A stretch of 64,000 nucleotides of DNA from Microbacterium sp. SY138 (GTDB lineage Bacteria; Actinomycetota; Actinomycetes; Actinomycetales; Microbacteriaceae): the NCBI RefSeq assembly GCF_039729145.1, contig NZ_CP155793.1:3410001-3474000 (forward strand), given 5' to 3'. This document shows, in pieces, positions 24,825-34,195 of the stretch (within the stretch, counting starts at the first letter, position 1; the number at the start of each line of letters is the position of its first letter). A program made the translations under genes and the position numbers. The notes under the pieces are model-generated. The model did not search any database and was not told the DNA's origin. It saw nothing but the letters and a program-made list of their open reading frames with translations.

Positions 24825-26284
24825 GATGTCGCCTCCCCTTCGCGTCCCAGTTCGATGCGATGCCCGCCCAGGTGTCGGATCACGGCGTCGTCGTGCGTGA
24901 CCGCGACGATCGACCGACCACGCGCGATCTCCTCCTGCAGGAGCGCGACGAGCGAGATCCATCCACGCCGGTCCTGCCCGAAGGTCGGCTCGTCGAGCAC
25001 GATCACCTCGGGTGCTCCCGCCAGCACGGTCGCGACGGACAGTCGACGCTTCTGCCCGCCGGAGAGCGTGAACGGGTTGGCGAGCGCGAGAGATGCGAGT
25101 CCGAGGCGCTCGAGCAGCTCCTCGACGACGCCGTCCGTCTTCCCACGGTCCCATCCGAGGGCGCGCGGGCCGACGGCGAGCTCGTCGCGCAGCGTCTGCG
25201 TGAGGAACTGATGCTCCGGCTCCTGGAAGACCATGCCGATACGGGTGAGCAGCTCACGCGAGGACCAGCGGATCGGGCGGGGGCCCTTGCGCCCCGCCAG
25301 CTCGGGTGCCGAACGCACTTCGCCGGCCTGCTCCGGGATGAGACCGGCGAGGGTGAGTGCGAGCGTCGACTTGCCCGCGCCGTTCGGCCCGGTGATCACG
25401 GTCGCGTTCGCACGCGGCACGCGCAGGTCGAGCCCCGACTGCACGACGACGCCCGCCTCTCTCGCGATCGAGAGCGCGGAGGCCGTGAGGGCATCGGAGG
25501 CGGGAACCTGTTCGAGCATCGGAAGGTCGATGCCGCGGTCGGGCACCCACACCCCCGCATCGGCGAGCACGTCGCCGTGGGCCGCGAACACCTGCGCGGG
25601 CGCACCGTCGGCGAGGAGTCCTCCGTCGGCCGCCAGCACGATCACGCGCGTCATCAGATCGACCCAGATCGGGGTGCGGTGCTCGACGACCACGAGCGTC
25701 GCGCCGGTCGTCTCGACGGCGCGCTCGACACTCGCCCGCACCTCCCGCACCCCCTCCGGGTCGAGGTTTGCGGTGGGCTCGTCGAGCAGCAGCAGACCCG
25801 GTCGCATCGCGAGCACACCGGCCAGCACCAGCCGCTGCTTCTGCCCGCCGGAGAGCGCCTTCGTGGGGCGTCGCAGCGGAACATCGAGGCCGACGGCGTC
25901 GAGCGCCTCGGCGACGCGACCCGGGATCTCGGATGCCGCGACGCCCAGGTTCTCGCAGCCGAACGCGACGTCGTCGCCGACCTTCGACAGCACGATGCCG
26001 GCGTCCGGGTCCTGCAGGACGAGTCCGACCTGACCGTGCCGTGACTCGGGGGCCGCACCGTCGATGCGCAATGACCCCGTCCGTTCCCCCTCGTCGTCAT
26101 CGCCGAGGACCCCGGCGAGGCCGGCGAGCAGCGTCGACTTCCCTGCACCCGAGGCGCCGAGCAGGAGCACCCGCTCCCCCGGTTCGATCGTGAAGGAGAC
26201 GTCCGCGACGGCGGGACGCTTTCGACCGGCGTACCGCCAGCCCCAGCCCGCAGCCTGCACGCGGGCCGGGGAGGCGAAGGTCAC
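24821..26284 (-). CDS. ykoD: ECF transporter ATPase with two fused ABC domains (YkoD-like)
   Basis: A 487-residue fusion of two ABC ATPases. Domain 1 (about 1-235): Walker A GASGAGKST, signature LSGGQKQR, Walker B LLLLDEPTANLD. Domain 2 (about 255-485): GPNGAGKST, LSGGQKRR, VIVLDEPTFGQD. This single-chain form replaces the EcfA1/A2 pair. GTG at 26284 lies 2 bases after the ykoE stop. It energises uptake by YkoE/YkoC. Confidence 0.92.
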   Translation of the reverse strand: MTFASPARVQAAGWGWRYAGRKRPAVADVSFTIEPGERVLLLGASGAGKSTLLAGLAGVLGDDDEGERTGSLRIDGAAPESRHGQVGLVLQDPDAGIVLSKVGDDVAFGCENLGVAASEIPGRVAEALDAVGLDVPLRRPTKALSGGQKQRLVLAGVLAMRPGLLLLDEPTANLDPEGVREVRASVERAVETTGATLVVVEHRTPIWVDLMTRVIVLAADGGLLADGAPAQVFAAHGDVLADAGVWVPDRGIDLPMLEQVPASDALTASALSIAREAGVVVQSGLDLRVPRANATVITGPNGAGKSTLALTLAGLIPEQAGEVRSAPELAGRKGPRPIRWSSRELLTRIGMVFQEPEHQFLTQTLRDELAVGPRALGWDRGKTDGVVEELLERLGLASLALANPFTLSGGQKRRLSVATVLAGAPEVIVLDEPTFGQDRRGWISLVALLQEEIARGRSIVAVTHDDAVIRHLGGHRIELGREGEATS

Positions 26285-26286
26285 GC

Positions 26287-26943
26287 TCAGACCTCGCGCA
26301 CGTGCTCTCGCCCGACGGCGAAGCGGTTGAGGGCGCCGGTGACGGCGAGGGCACGCACGAGCAGCCAACCGACCACGCCGGCCAGGATCGCCCCGGAGAC
26401 GACCACGCTGATCAGATAGATCGTGTTGAACTCGACCGACTTCAGGATGTTCGGCGAGCTGCCGTAGAACAGCTCGAACACCCAGGCGGCCACGGCGGCT
26501 CCGACGCCGGCGAGCGCAGCGACTGCGATCCCGAAACGACGGTAGAAGAACAGGGCGAAGATGATCTCTGCGCCGAGGCCCTGCACGATGCCCGACAACA
26601 CGGTCGAGACACCCCACACGTTGCCGATCAGCATCGACACGATCGCGGCGACCAGTTCGACCACGAGCGCGGCCCCCGGCTTGCGGATCACGAGACCGCC
26701 GACGACACCGCCGAGCAGCCAGATGCCGACGGCGATGCCACCGAGGCCCGGTGTCAGGGCGTCGGCCGCGCCGAACCACGCGTATCCGATGGTGTTCCAT
26801 CCCCAGAACACGAGACCGATCGCGACGCCGAGGACAGCGGCGACGACGATGTCGACGACGCGCCAGCGCCAGATCGATGGGCGGTGCAGCCCGTTCGCAT
26901 CGGCGGATGCCTGCTGTGCGGATGTGGACGTAGGCGTACTCAT
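26287..26943 (-). CDS. ykoE: ECF transporter S component (YkoE-like)
   Basis: A 218-residue substrate-binding membrane protein with six helices after a 28-residue Ser/Thr/Ala-rich cytoplasmic lead. The WRWRVVDIVVAAVLGVAIG opening and WGWNTIGYAW segment are typical of YkoE, the S component for hydroxymethylpyrimidine or thiamine. ATG at 26943 has GGAGGAG 5 bases upstream, and that site lies at the 3' edge of a TPP riboswitch, so translation should stop when thiamine pyrophosphate is plentiful. First gene of ykoEDC. Confidence 0.92.
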   Translation of the reverse strand: MSTPTSTSAQQASADANGLHRPSIWRWRVVDIVVAAVLGVAIGLVFWGWNTIGYAWFGAADALTPGLGGIAVGIWLLGGVVGGLVIRKPGAALVVELVAAIVSMLIGNVWGVSTVLSGIVQGLGAEIIFALFFYRRFGIAVAALAGVGAAVAAWVFELFYGSSPNILKSVEFNTIYLISVVVSGAILAGVVGWLLVRALAVTGALNRFAVGREHVREV

Positions 26944-26951
26944 CTGAACTC

Positions 26952-27042
26952 CTCCCTGCGCTGGCATGACCCAGATCAGGTTCGACGGTCGAAGCGCGAT
27001 TCGCTCCCTCTCAGCCCGGCTCGCCGGACTCCCGTGGTTGTG
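26952..27042 (-). ncRNA. TPP riboswitch (THI element)
   Basis: On the minus strand the conserved pieces occur in order: GGGAGTCC-type P1/P2 strand, CTGAGAGGGA (27005-27014), and GAACCTGATCTGGGTCATGCC ending near 26963, then GCGCAGGGAGG. This is the standard thiamine pyrophosphate aptamer. Its 3' strand runs into the GGAGGAG ribosome binding site of ykoE with no room for a separate terminator, so control at translation initiation is likely. Confidence 0.95.
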
Positions 27043-27126
27043 CTGAAGATCCTACCGCTGGCGACACCCGCGTGGCGACAGGGCTGTGCGCCGCGGAACC
27101 CGCCCGGGATTGGGTACCGTGAACGA

Positions 27127-28758
27127 GTGACCGCAACAGATCCCGCCGACGAGGCGACGGGCGTCGTCCGTGACGACGGCCCCGCGACCACCGCCCCCTC
27201 CGGCTCCGTCGATGCCGCGTCGGGCGGTTCGGTGCTCACGGCCGAGCAGACGTCGACGCGCGCGCTTGCACCGGAATCGGTGGTCGCCCCGGAACCGGCC
27301 ACGCCCGCTCTGACGAAACCACCATTCGTTCCGCGTGAGACTGCCGCGGGAGACGCCGACGATCCCCTCGCCGCGCTCGACGCGACCACCCCCCAGTGGG
27401 CGGACGAGACCACCACCGCCACCGCTCTGACCTGGGTGGACCCCGCGACGGTGGCCGACCACACCGCCACCGCGACTCTCGACGAGACGTCGGAAGCCGA
27501 GCGGACGAACGGCCTGCTCCGCGGGGCACGCCTGCGCCCGGCCATCGCCCGTCCCGGCATCCTCGTTCCGCTGGCCACGCTCGTGGGCCTCGTCGCCGCG
27601 TATGCCGGCACCACGCTGCTCTGGCCGCTGCACGAGGTACCTCCGACAGTGCAGTCCGTCGAGTTCGCGACGACGCCCGCTGCCGCAGCCACCGTCACCT
27701 GGCCCACCGAGGGCGCGGGCGCCGTCGGCATCTCCGGCATGACCACTGCGGCCTCGATCCCCGATGCGGTGAGCATCGCGAGCATCACCAAGGTCGTGAG
27801 CAGCCTGATGGTGCTCGACCGTATGCCGCTGGCGGTGGGCGAACAGGGGCCCGAGTTCTCGTTCACCCGGGCCGACAGCGTGAAGTACTGGGACTACCGG
27901 CGCAGCGACCAGTCCGCACTCGATGTGCCGATCGGCGGGGTGCTGACCGAATATCAACTCCTGCAGGGCACGCTGATGGGATCGGCGAACAACTACATCG
28001 ACCGGCTCGCGAGCGAGATCTGGGGGTCCGATCGCGAATTCGCCCGGGCCGCCGAGGTGTGGCTGCGCGAACGAGGCCTCACCGGCATCACCGTGGTGAC
28101 GCCGTCCGGCTTCGACGAGCGCAATGTGGCCACCCCCGAGGCGCTGGTCGCCCTCGGCGAGCGTGCCATGCAGAACCCGGTGTTCGCCGAGATCGTCGGC
28201 ACCAAGTCGGTGGACCTCCCGGGCGCCGGCACCGTCGTCAACACGAACGGGATGCTCGACGATCCCGGTGTCGTCGGCGTCAAGACCGGCACACTCGTCG
28301 GCTGGAACCTGCTCACCGCGAAGGACGTCGTCATCGGCGACACGACCGTGCACCTCTTCGCCGCGGCGCTGAACCAGGCCGGCAACGATGAGCGACTCGC
28401 TCTCACCCGCTCCCTGTTCGCGGAGGCGGAAGCGGCGCTGGAGGCGCAGCCGCCCGCCGTCGCGAAGGACACCGTGGTCGGTCAGGTCACGACCCCCTGG
28501 GGGGAGGAGGTCGACGTCATCACCGAGACCGATGCCGATGTGGTGCTGTGGAACGGGGCGACCGCCACCGCGGCGACGGCCTTCGATCTCGGCGAAGACC
28601 GTGAACAGGACGACGCCGTGGGCACGCTGACGACGACCGGTCCGCTCAACACCGTCACCACGCCTCTGGTGCTGGCCGAGGATGTGGAGGGGCCGAGCCC
28701 GTGGTGGCGTCTGACCCACCCGCTCGAGCTGCTCGGAATCAGGGCCGACCGCTCCTGA
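27127..28758 (+). CDS. D-alanyl-D-alanine carboxypeptidase-like penicillin-binding protein
   Basis: A 543-residue serine peptidase of the S11/DacC type. A 140-residue Ala/Thr/Pro-rich cytoplasmic head precedes one transmembrane helix (about 147-168, ILVPLATLVGLVAAYAGTTLL). The three active-site boxes are S219-x-x-K222 (SITK), S286-A-N288 and K386-T-G. It trims the terminal D-Ala of peptidoglycan outside the membrane. GTG at 27127 is chosen over longer in-frame starts that overlap ykoE. A strong terminator follows at 28810-28849. Confidence 0.9.
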   Translation: MTATDPADEATGVVRDDGPATTAPSGSVDAASGGSVLTAEQTSTRALAPESVVAPEPATPALTKPPFVPRETAAGDADDPLAALDATTPQWADETTTATALTWVDPATVADHTATATLDETSEAERTNGLLRGARLRPAIARPGILVPLATLVGLVAAYAGTTLLWPLHEVPPTVQSVEFATTPAAAATVTWPTEGAGAVGISGMTTAASIPDAVSIASITKVVSSLMVLDRMPLAVGEQGPEFSFTRADSVKYWDYRRSDQSALDVPIGGVLTEYQLLQGTLMGSANNYIDRLASEIWGSDREFARAAEVWLRERGLTGITVVTPSGFDERNVATPEALVALGERAMQNPVFAEIVGTKSVDLPGAGTVVNTNGMLDDPGVVGVKTGTLVGWNLLTAKDVVIGDTTVHLFAAALNQAGNDERLALTRSLFAEAEAALEAQPPAVAKDTVVGQVTTPWGEEVDVITETDADVVLWNGATATAATAFDLGEDREQDDAVGTLTTTGPLNTVTTPLVLAEDVEGPSPWWRLTHPLELLGIRADRS

Positions 28759-31139
28759 CACCTCGTCACGCGCGCCGTGCCGGCGCCCGCGACGACGCGA
28801 TCCGCGTATGACGACGCCCCACCCCGCGTGAGCGGAGTGGGGCGTCGTCGTGGGGATGCCGGAGGGCGGGAACGCTCAGGAACGGTGGCTCGAACCGTCG
28901 GCCCCGTCTTCCAGCAGGGCCTGGGCTGCCGCCGTCTCGGCAGCGGGCAGCTGAGCACCGATCGAGGCTCCGGCAACGGCGGCGCAGCCTCCTCTCCTGT
29001 ACCTTCGGCATCGCTCGCATCGCCCGAGACGACGACGGGCGTCGTGCCGGTGAGGGCGTCTTCGGCGTCGATGTCGGTCGCCGCCTGCTCGAACTGCGAC
29101 TGGTACAGACGCCAGTAGGCGCCCCGCGCGGCGATGAGCTCGTCGTGCGTCCCCTTCTCCACGATGTCACCGTGCTCCATCACCAGGATGAGGTCGGCGT
29201 CGCGGATGGTCGACAGTCGGTGCGCGATCACGAACGACGTGCGTCCTTCACGAAGCGCGGCCATCGCGTGCTGCAGCAGCAGTTCGGTGCGGGTGTCGAC
29301 GGCCGACGTGGCCTCATCGAGGATGAGGATCGGCGGCTGCGCGACGAATGCCCGCGCGATGGTGATGAGCTGACGCTCGCCCGCCGACACGTTCGCGGCA
29401 TCCTCGTCGAGCACCGTGTCGTAGCCCTCGGGGAGGGCGTGCACGAAGCGATCGACATAGGTCGCCTTGGCGGCGGCGAGAACCTCGTCATCGGTCGCGG
29501 TGGAGCGACCGTAGCGGATGTTCTCGCGGATACTGCCGGCGAACAGCCACGGGTCCTGGAGCACCATGCCGGTGCGCGACCGCAGTTCGTCGCGGGTCAC
29601 CTCGGCGATGTCCTGGCCGTCGAGCATGATGCGCCCGCCGCTGAGCTCGTAGAAGCGCATGATCAGGTTGACCAAGGTCGTCTTTCCCGCACCGGTCGGA
29701 CCGACGATGGCGACGGTCTGCCCCGGCTCCACCCGGAATGACAGGTCGCGGATGAGCGGACGCTCGGGTGTGTACGAGAACGCGACGTTCTCGAACTCGA
29801 TGACGCCCTTGCCCTCGACCAGCTCGGGGGCATCGGCGTCGTCCGCCTCCTGCTCCTCGGCGTCGAGCAGTTCGAAGACCCGCTCGGCGGAGGCCGTGCC
29901 GGACTGCACGACCGCGGCCATGCCACCCAGCTCGGACAGGGGCTGCGTGAACTGCTGCGAGTACTGGATGAACGCCTGCACGTCGCCGAGACGGAGCTGA
30001 CCGTTCGCGACCATCAGACCGCCGAGCACCGCGATGCCCACATAGCTGAGGTTTCCGACGAACATCATCGCCGGCATGATGATGCCGGAGAGGAACTGTG
30101 CCTTGAAGCTCGCCTGGAACAGCTCTTCGTTCTCGACCTGGAACTTGTCCAGCGCATCCTTCTCCCGGCCGAAGACCTTCACGAGCGCGTGGCCGGAGAA
30201 TGCCTCCTCGACGCGGGCGTTCAGGCGACCGACCTTGCGCCACTGGGTGCCGAAAGCCTTCTGCGAGCGCGGTCCGATGATGCCGAAGATGACGCCCATG
30301 AGCGGCAGCGTGATGAGGGCGACGAGCGCGAGCTGCCACGAGATCGAGAACATCATCACGAGCACGCCGATCACGGTGAGCACCGAAGTGAGTGCTCCCG
30401 AGAGCGACTGCTGCATCGTCTGCGTGATGTTGTCGATGTCGTTCGTGACGCGTGAGATCAGCTCGCCGCGCTGCACCTTGTCGAAGTACGCCAGCGGCAG
30501 GCGGTTGATCTTCGCCTCGACCGACTCGCGCAGCCGCCACATGGTGCGGACCATGATCACGTTGATGACGTAGCCCTGGATCCAGGTGAGGAAGGCCGCG
30601 GCCACGTAGATGCCGAGCACCGCGGCGATGACGAGACGCAGTGCGTCGAAGTCGATGCCCTGGCCGACCGTGAAGTCGCCCAGCGCGCCGACCTGGTTCG
30701 CGAAGTCGTCCTGCCCACCGGCCCGCAGCGCCTCGACGACGACGTCCTGCGACGTCCCGGCCGGGAAGCCGGGGAACCCGTCGGTCGGCTGTCCGAGCTG
30801 GATGGAGATGAAGCCCTTGTAGACGAGGTTGGTGGCCTCGGCGAGCACCTTGGGCGCCGCGACCGTCAGGACCACGCCGATCGCACCCAGGATCGACACG
30901 AAGACGAACCAGATGGCCGACGGCTTGAGCAGCCCGATCATGCGCGCGAAACTCGGACCGAAGTTGTCGGCCTTGCCCGGCGCGACGCTGTCCCAGTCGC
31001 CGGAGTTCTGACGTGCCTGCTCGGCGAGCTCGGCCTCGTACTTCTCCTCGGCGCTCAGCTCGACCTCGGCGACGGGCGCTGCCGCCTTGCCGCGGCCGCG
31101 TCTGGCCGTGCGCTTCTCGTTGTTGTCCTGCGCGCTCAT
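28482..31139 (-). CDS. Heterodimeric ABC exporter, second subunit (tail frame-disrupted)
   Basis: Half-transporter with an N-terminal six-helix exporter domain (about 70-370) and an ATPase (GPTGAGKTT, signature VSAGERQL, LILDEATSAVD). The ATG overlaps the first subunit's stop (ATGA). The open frame runs 885 codons to 28482, through a terminator and antisense into the neighbouring carboxypeptidase gene. From about 28985 the other frame reads AAVAGASIGAQLPAAETAAAQALLEDG-type sequence and stops at 28876, before the terminator. The natural end is therefore probably 28876, with a one-base loss near GAGGAGGCTGCG. The fault lies after the ATPase domain and need not abolish function. Substrate probably lipids or drugs. 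Confidence 0.85.
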   Translation of the reverse strand: MSAQDNNEKRTARRGRGKAAAPVAEVELSAEEKYEAELAEQARQNSGDWDSVAPGKADNFGPSFARMIGLLKPSAIWFVFVSILGAIGVVLTVAAPKVLAEATNLVYKGFISIQLGQPTDGFPGFPAGTSQDVVVEALRAGGQDDFANQVGALGDFTVGQGIDFDALRLVIAAVLGIYVAAAFLTWIQGYVINVIMVRTMWRLRESVEAKINRLPLAYFDKVQRGELISRVTNDIDNITQTMQQSLSGALTSVLTVIGVLVMMFSISWQLALVALITLPLMGVIFGIIGPRSQKAFGTQWRKVGRLNARVEEAFSGHALVKVFGREKDALDKFQVENEELFQASFKAQFLSGIIMPAMMFVGNLSYVGIAVLGGLMVANGQLRLGDVQAFIQYSQQFTQPLSELGGMAAVVQSGTASAERVFELLDAEEQEADDADAPELVEGKGVIEFENVAFSYTPERPLIRDLSFRVEPGQTVAIVGPTGAGKTTLVNLIMRFYELSGGRIMLDGQDIAEVTRDELRSRTGMVLQDPWLFAGSIRENIRYGRSTATDDEVLAAAKATYVDRFVHALPEGYDTVLDEDAANVSAGERQLITIARAFVAQPPILILDEATSAVDTRTELLLQHAMAALREGRTSFVIAHRLSTIRDADLILVMEHGDIVEKGTHDELIAARGAYWRLYQSQFEQAATDIDAEDALTGTTPVVVSGDASDAEGTGEEAAPPLPEPRSVLSCPLPRRRQPRPCWKTGPTVRATVPERSRPPASPRRRPTPLTRGGASSYADRVVAGAGTARVTRCQERSALIPSSSSGWVRRHHGLGPSTSSASTRGVVTVLSGPVVVSVPTASSCSRSSPRSKAVAAVAVAPFHSTTSASVSVMTSTSSPQGVVT
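28810..28849. terminator. Bidirectional intrinsic terminator
   Basis: A perfect 13-bp stem (GACGACGCCCCAC at 28810-28822 with 28837-28849) encloses a smaller CCGC/GCGG stem and GTGA loop. It lies between the convergent carboxypeptidase and ABC exporter genes. Confidence 0.85.
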
Positions 31140-32863
31140 GCGTCCACCCCCAGCTGCGACTCGACGATCTCTCGGTAGGTGTCGCTCGTCTCGAGCAGTT
31201 CCTCGTGCGTGCCGACGCCGACCATGGTTCCGCCGTCGAGGACGACGATGCGGTCCGCGTCCGTGATGGTGGAGATGCGCTGGGCGACCACGATCTTCGT
31301 CACGTGCGGGAGCTCCCGCCACAACGCCTGCCGCAATCGCGCGTCCGTCGTGAGGTCGAGGGCCGAGAACGAGTCGTCGAAGACCAGGATCTGCGGCTGG
31401 TGCACGATCGCGCGGGCGATCGCGAGTCGCTGACGCTGACCACCTGAGACGTTCGTGCCGCCCTGGGCGATGCGGGAGTCGAGACCATCGGGCATCTCCT
31501 CGACGAAGTCGCGACCCTGTGCGATGTCGAGCGCGTGCCACAGCTCTTCGTCGGTGGCCTCTTCCCGGCCGTAGCGCAGGTTCGACGCGACGGTGCCGGT
31601 GAAGAGGAACGGACGCTGCGGCACCAGGCCGATGCTGTCCCACAGCGACTCGACGTCGGCCTCGCGCACATCGGTGCCGCCGACGTGCACGGAACCGCCC
31701 GAGACGTCGAACAGGCGCGGGATGAGCGACACGAGGGTCGTCTTGCCCGAGCCGGTGGATCCGACGATCGCGACGGTCTCACCCGGCTGCGCGGCGAAGC
31801 TGATGCCGGTGAGCACGGGGGAATCGGCGCCGGGGTAGGTGAACTCGACGTCGTCGAGCGCCACGGATCCGGGGACCGGGAACTCGGTGACGCCGTTCTC
31901 GGGGCGGACCAGCGTGGATTCGGAGTCGAGAACCTCGCCGATGCGCTCGGCCGACACCGCGGCGCGCGGGATCATCATCGCCATGAAGCTCGCCATGATG
32001 ACGCCGCCCATGATCTGGCCGATGTACTGCATGAAGGCGAACAGTGTGCCCACCTGCACCGTGCCGTTGTTGACCTCGATGCCGCCGAACCAGATGACCG
32101 AGACGACCGTGACGTTCAGGATGAGCATGAACAGCGGGAACAGCAGCACGAAGAGCGAGCCCACCTTGCGGCCGACGACCATGATGTCGGTGTTGGCGCC
32201 GCGGAAGCGGTCCTCCTCGATGCGCTCGCGCACGAATGCCCGCACGACGCGAACGCCGGTGAGCTGTTCGCGCATGATGCGGTTGACGTTGTCGAGCTTG
32301 CCCTGGTAGCTGCGGAACAACGGGACCATGCGCCCGATCACGAGGGCGGCCAGGATCAGCAGCAGCGGCACAGACACGGCGATGAGCCAGCTGAGGCCGA
32401 CGTTCGTCTGCACGGCGAAGATGATGCCGCCGATCGCGAGGAGCGGCGCCGTGACGAGCATGGTCGCGCCCATCATCGCCAGCATCTGCACCTGCTGCAC
32501 ATCGTTCGTGTTGCGGGTGATGAGCGAGCCGGCGCCGAACTGCGAGACCTCACGCTCGGAGAAGCCGCTGACCTTGCCGAAGACGTCGGCGCGGATGTCG
32601 CGGCCGGCGCCCATCGCTGCGCGCGCGGCGAAGTACGTCGCGGTGACCGAGGCGATGATCTGCCCCAGCGAGACCGCGAGCATGAACAGACCGGTGCTCC
32701 AGATGTAGCCGGTGTCACCGCGGGCGACGCCCTTGTCGATGATGTCGGCGTTCAGTCGCGGGAGGTAGAGGGTCGCTGCGACGCTGGCGAGCTGGAAGAC
32801 CAGCACCGCGAGCAGCAACCATCGGTATCGGGAGAGATAGCGGAGGAGGATTTTTCCCAGCAC
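31136..32863 (-). CDS. Heterodimeric ABC exporter, first subunit
   Basis: A 575-residue half-transporter. The exporter membrane domain occupies about 1-310 (LLAVLVFQLASVAATLYLPRLNADIID onwards). The ATPase has Walker A GSTGSGKTT, signature VSGGQRQR and a Walker B with DD instead of DE (LVFDDSFSALD), the mark of a degenerate catalytic site; the partner has DE. This is typical of asymmetric heterodimers such as TM287/288 and BmrCD. GTG at 32863 gives the usual short N-terminus; the longer frame starting at 32935 lacks support. A structured region with tandem hairpins lies upstream. Confidence 0.9.
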   Translation of the reverse strand: MLGKILLRYLSRYRWLLLAVLVFQLASVAATLYLPRLNADIIDKGVARGDTGYIWSTGLFMLAVSLGQIIASVTATYFAARAAMGAGRDIRADVFGKVSGFSEREVSQFGAGSLITRNTNDVQQVQMLAMMGATMLVTAPLLAIGGIIFAVQTNVGLSWLIAVSVPLLLILAALVIGRMVPLFRSYQGKLDNVNRIMREQLTGVRVVRAFVRERIEEDRFRGANTDIMVVGRKVGSLFVLLFPLFMLILNVTVVSVIWFGGIEVNNGTVQVGTLFAFMQYIGQIMGGVIMASFMAMMIPRAAVSAERIGEVLDSESTLVRPENGVTEFPVPGSVALDDVEFTYPGADSPVLTGISFAAQPGETVAIVGSTGSGKTTLVSLIPRLFDVSGGSVHVGGTDVREADVESLWDSIGLVPQRPFLFTGTVASNLRYGREEATDEELWHALDIAQGRDFVEEMPDGLDSRIAQGGTNVSGGQRQRLAIARAIVHQPQILVFDDSFSALDLTTDARLRQALWRELPHVTKIVVAQRISTITDADRIVVLDGGTMVGVGTHEELLETSDTYREIVESQLGVDA

Positions 32864-32967
32864 AGGCGGACTTTCTAGGAAGGATGGAGCGGCGGATTTC
32901 TCGGCAGACGGATGCCGACCGACAATCGGCCACAAGACAGAGTGCCACGATCCGCGGACATTCGTAT

Positions 32968-33024
32968 CCCCCTCATGGGGGACCTTCGCTCACAGCGAAC
33001 CGCTTCCCCTCCCGATCAGCGGTT
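32968..33024. other. Three adjacent small hairpins in a divergent gap
   Basis: CCCCC-TCAT-GGGGG (32968-32981), TTCGCT-CAC-AGCGAA (32985-32999) and AACCGC (32998-33003) paired with GCGGTT (33019-33024). They lie 105-160 bases upstream of the ABC exporter start (minus strand) and about 110-160 bases upstream of the membrane-protein gene (plus strand). The last two share bases and would exclude each other, as in an attenuator, but no terminator-like U tract is visible. Confidence 0.45.
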
Positions 33025-33074
33025 TCTGCACACGGGCGAACAACGGCGAAGCGTTCCTTTCTTCACCTTTTGTG

Positions 33075-33102
33075 TTTACTCACTGATACAACTTGTGATA
33101 GA
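33075..33102 (+). promoter_or_regulatory. Candidate promoter of membrane protein-GntR operon
   Basis: An AT-rich block unusual for the region contains TTTACT (33075-33080), a 16-bp spacer and GATAGA (33097-33102), 28 bases before the ATG. The overlapping TTGTGT...ATACAA arms (about 33070-33091) could be a GntR operator. Confidence 0.35.
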
Positions 33103-33130
33103 CATATGGCACAAAGAGGACGGACTCCCC

Positions 33131-34195
33131 ATGCACGCGACCATCGCATCCCCGATCCGATCCGGGCAGCTCCTGCTGGACCCCGGGCAGGTGCTCGGCG
33201 CTGTCTTCTCGATGCCCTGGGTGTCTCTGATCCTCGCGGCGATCATCGCGGTCGGCATCACCGTCACACCCCGATGGCGCGCACGGACCGAGAGCCGGGC
33301 GCGCCTCGCCCCGGCGGCATCCGGCGTGGTCTTCGCCCGTTACTCGCCGGAGCACCGCACCCTCGGAGTCGCCGCGATCGCGGTGATCGTGATCTTCGTC
33401 GCCGAGAACCTGATCACCGGGTACGCCCTCGACCTCAACGGCGTCGTCTCGTGGTGGCGCTACGCGACACCGGTGCTCACGGCCGGCATCGGTGTGGCCG
33501 TCCTGCTGGCCCTGATCGCGACGAGAGGCAGCACGCCGCCGGAGCGCCCCGTCCTCTCCGCCCGCCGCACCTGGCTGAGCTTCAGTCCGCGCATCGGTTC
33601 GGTGGGCGCCGCCGCAGCGCTGCTCGCTCTCACGGTCACGACACTGCTCGCCGGACTCGCCTCCTCGAACATCGACGGCGGCCCGTACGTTTTCCTCGAG
33701 ATCGACGTGCCCAACGAGACGATCGACCCGATTCGTCCCTGGTTCTATGGCTGGGCATACGGCGTTCCGGTCCTGATCTGCACCATCGCGCTCGTCGGCG
33801 TGGTGATCGCCGCGCTGCACTCCAATGCGGCCCGCCCGTTCCTGCGGCCGGAGACGATCGTCGCCGAGCAGCGCGAACGACGCGACATCGCGGCGGGGAT
33901 CACCCGGATCACCACATCGGCTGCGCTTCTCGCTCTGGCGGGCGCATGGCGGTTCATCGCCGACTCCGGTTCGATCAACGGACTCACCATCCAGGGCGAC
34001 GGGCGCAGCGACTCCTACGAGACCTTCTGGCGATACGGCGAAGTCGCGGCCGTCGGCGGCTGGATGGCGCCGGCGCTCGAGATCGCCGCGTTCGTGCTGC
34101 TGCTCCTCACGACCACGCAGCTGTGCCCGCCGAGGTATGACCTGGAATCTGTTGCCGGCGTCGAGAAATCGGCCGAACGGGAGACCGCATGGTGA
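33131..34195 (+). CDS. Seven-helix membrane protein of unknown function
   Basis: A 354-residue integral membrane protein with about seven predicted helices (for example VSLILAAIIAVGITVT, LGVAAIAVIVIFVAENLI, VLTAGIGVAVLLALIA, AAALLALTVTTLLAGL). ATG at 33131 has AGAGGA about 10 bases upstream. No transporter signature was recognised. It overlaps the following YtrA-type GntR gene by 7 bases; in such pairs the regulator typically controls the linked membrane gene(s), often in response to cell-envelope stress. Confidence 0.75.
   Translation: MHATIASPIRSGQLLLDPGQVLGAVFSMPWVSLILAAIIAVGITVTPRWRARTESRARLAPAASGVVFARYSPEHRTLGVAAIAVIVIFVAENLITGYALDLNGVVSWWRYATPVLTAGIGVAVLLALIATRGSTPPERPVLSARRTWLSFSPRIGSVGAAAALLALTVTTLLAGLASSNIDGGPYVFLEIDVPNETIDPIRPWFYGWAYGVPVLICTIALVGVVIAALHSNAARPFLRPETIVAEQRERRDIAAGITRITTSAALLALAGAWRFIADSGSINGLTIQGDGRSDSYETFWRYGEVAAVGGWMAPALEIAAFVLLLLTTTQLCPPRYDLESVAGVEKSAERETAW

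Noticed and set aside
31136..32863. Walker B DD in the first exporter subunit considered as a damaging mutation
   Set aside because: Heterodimeric exporters normally have one degenerate ATP site; the partner subunit keeps DE, so this is the expected arrangement.
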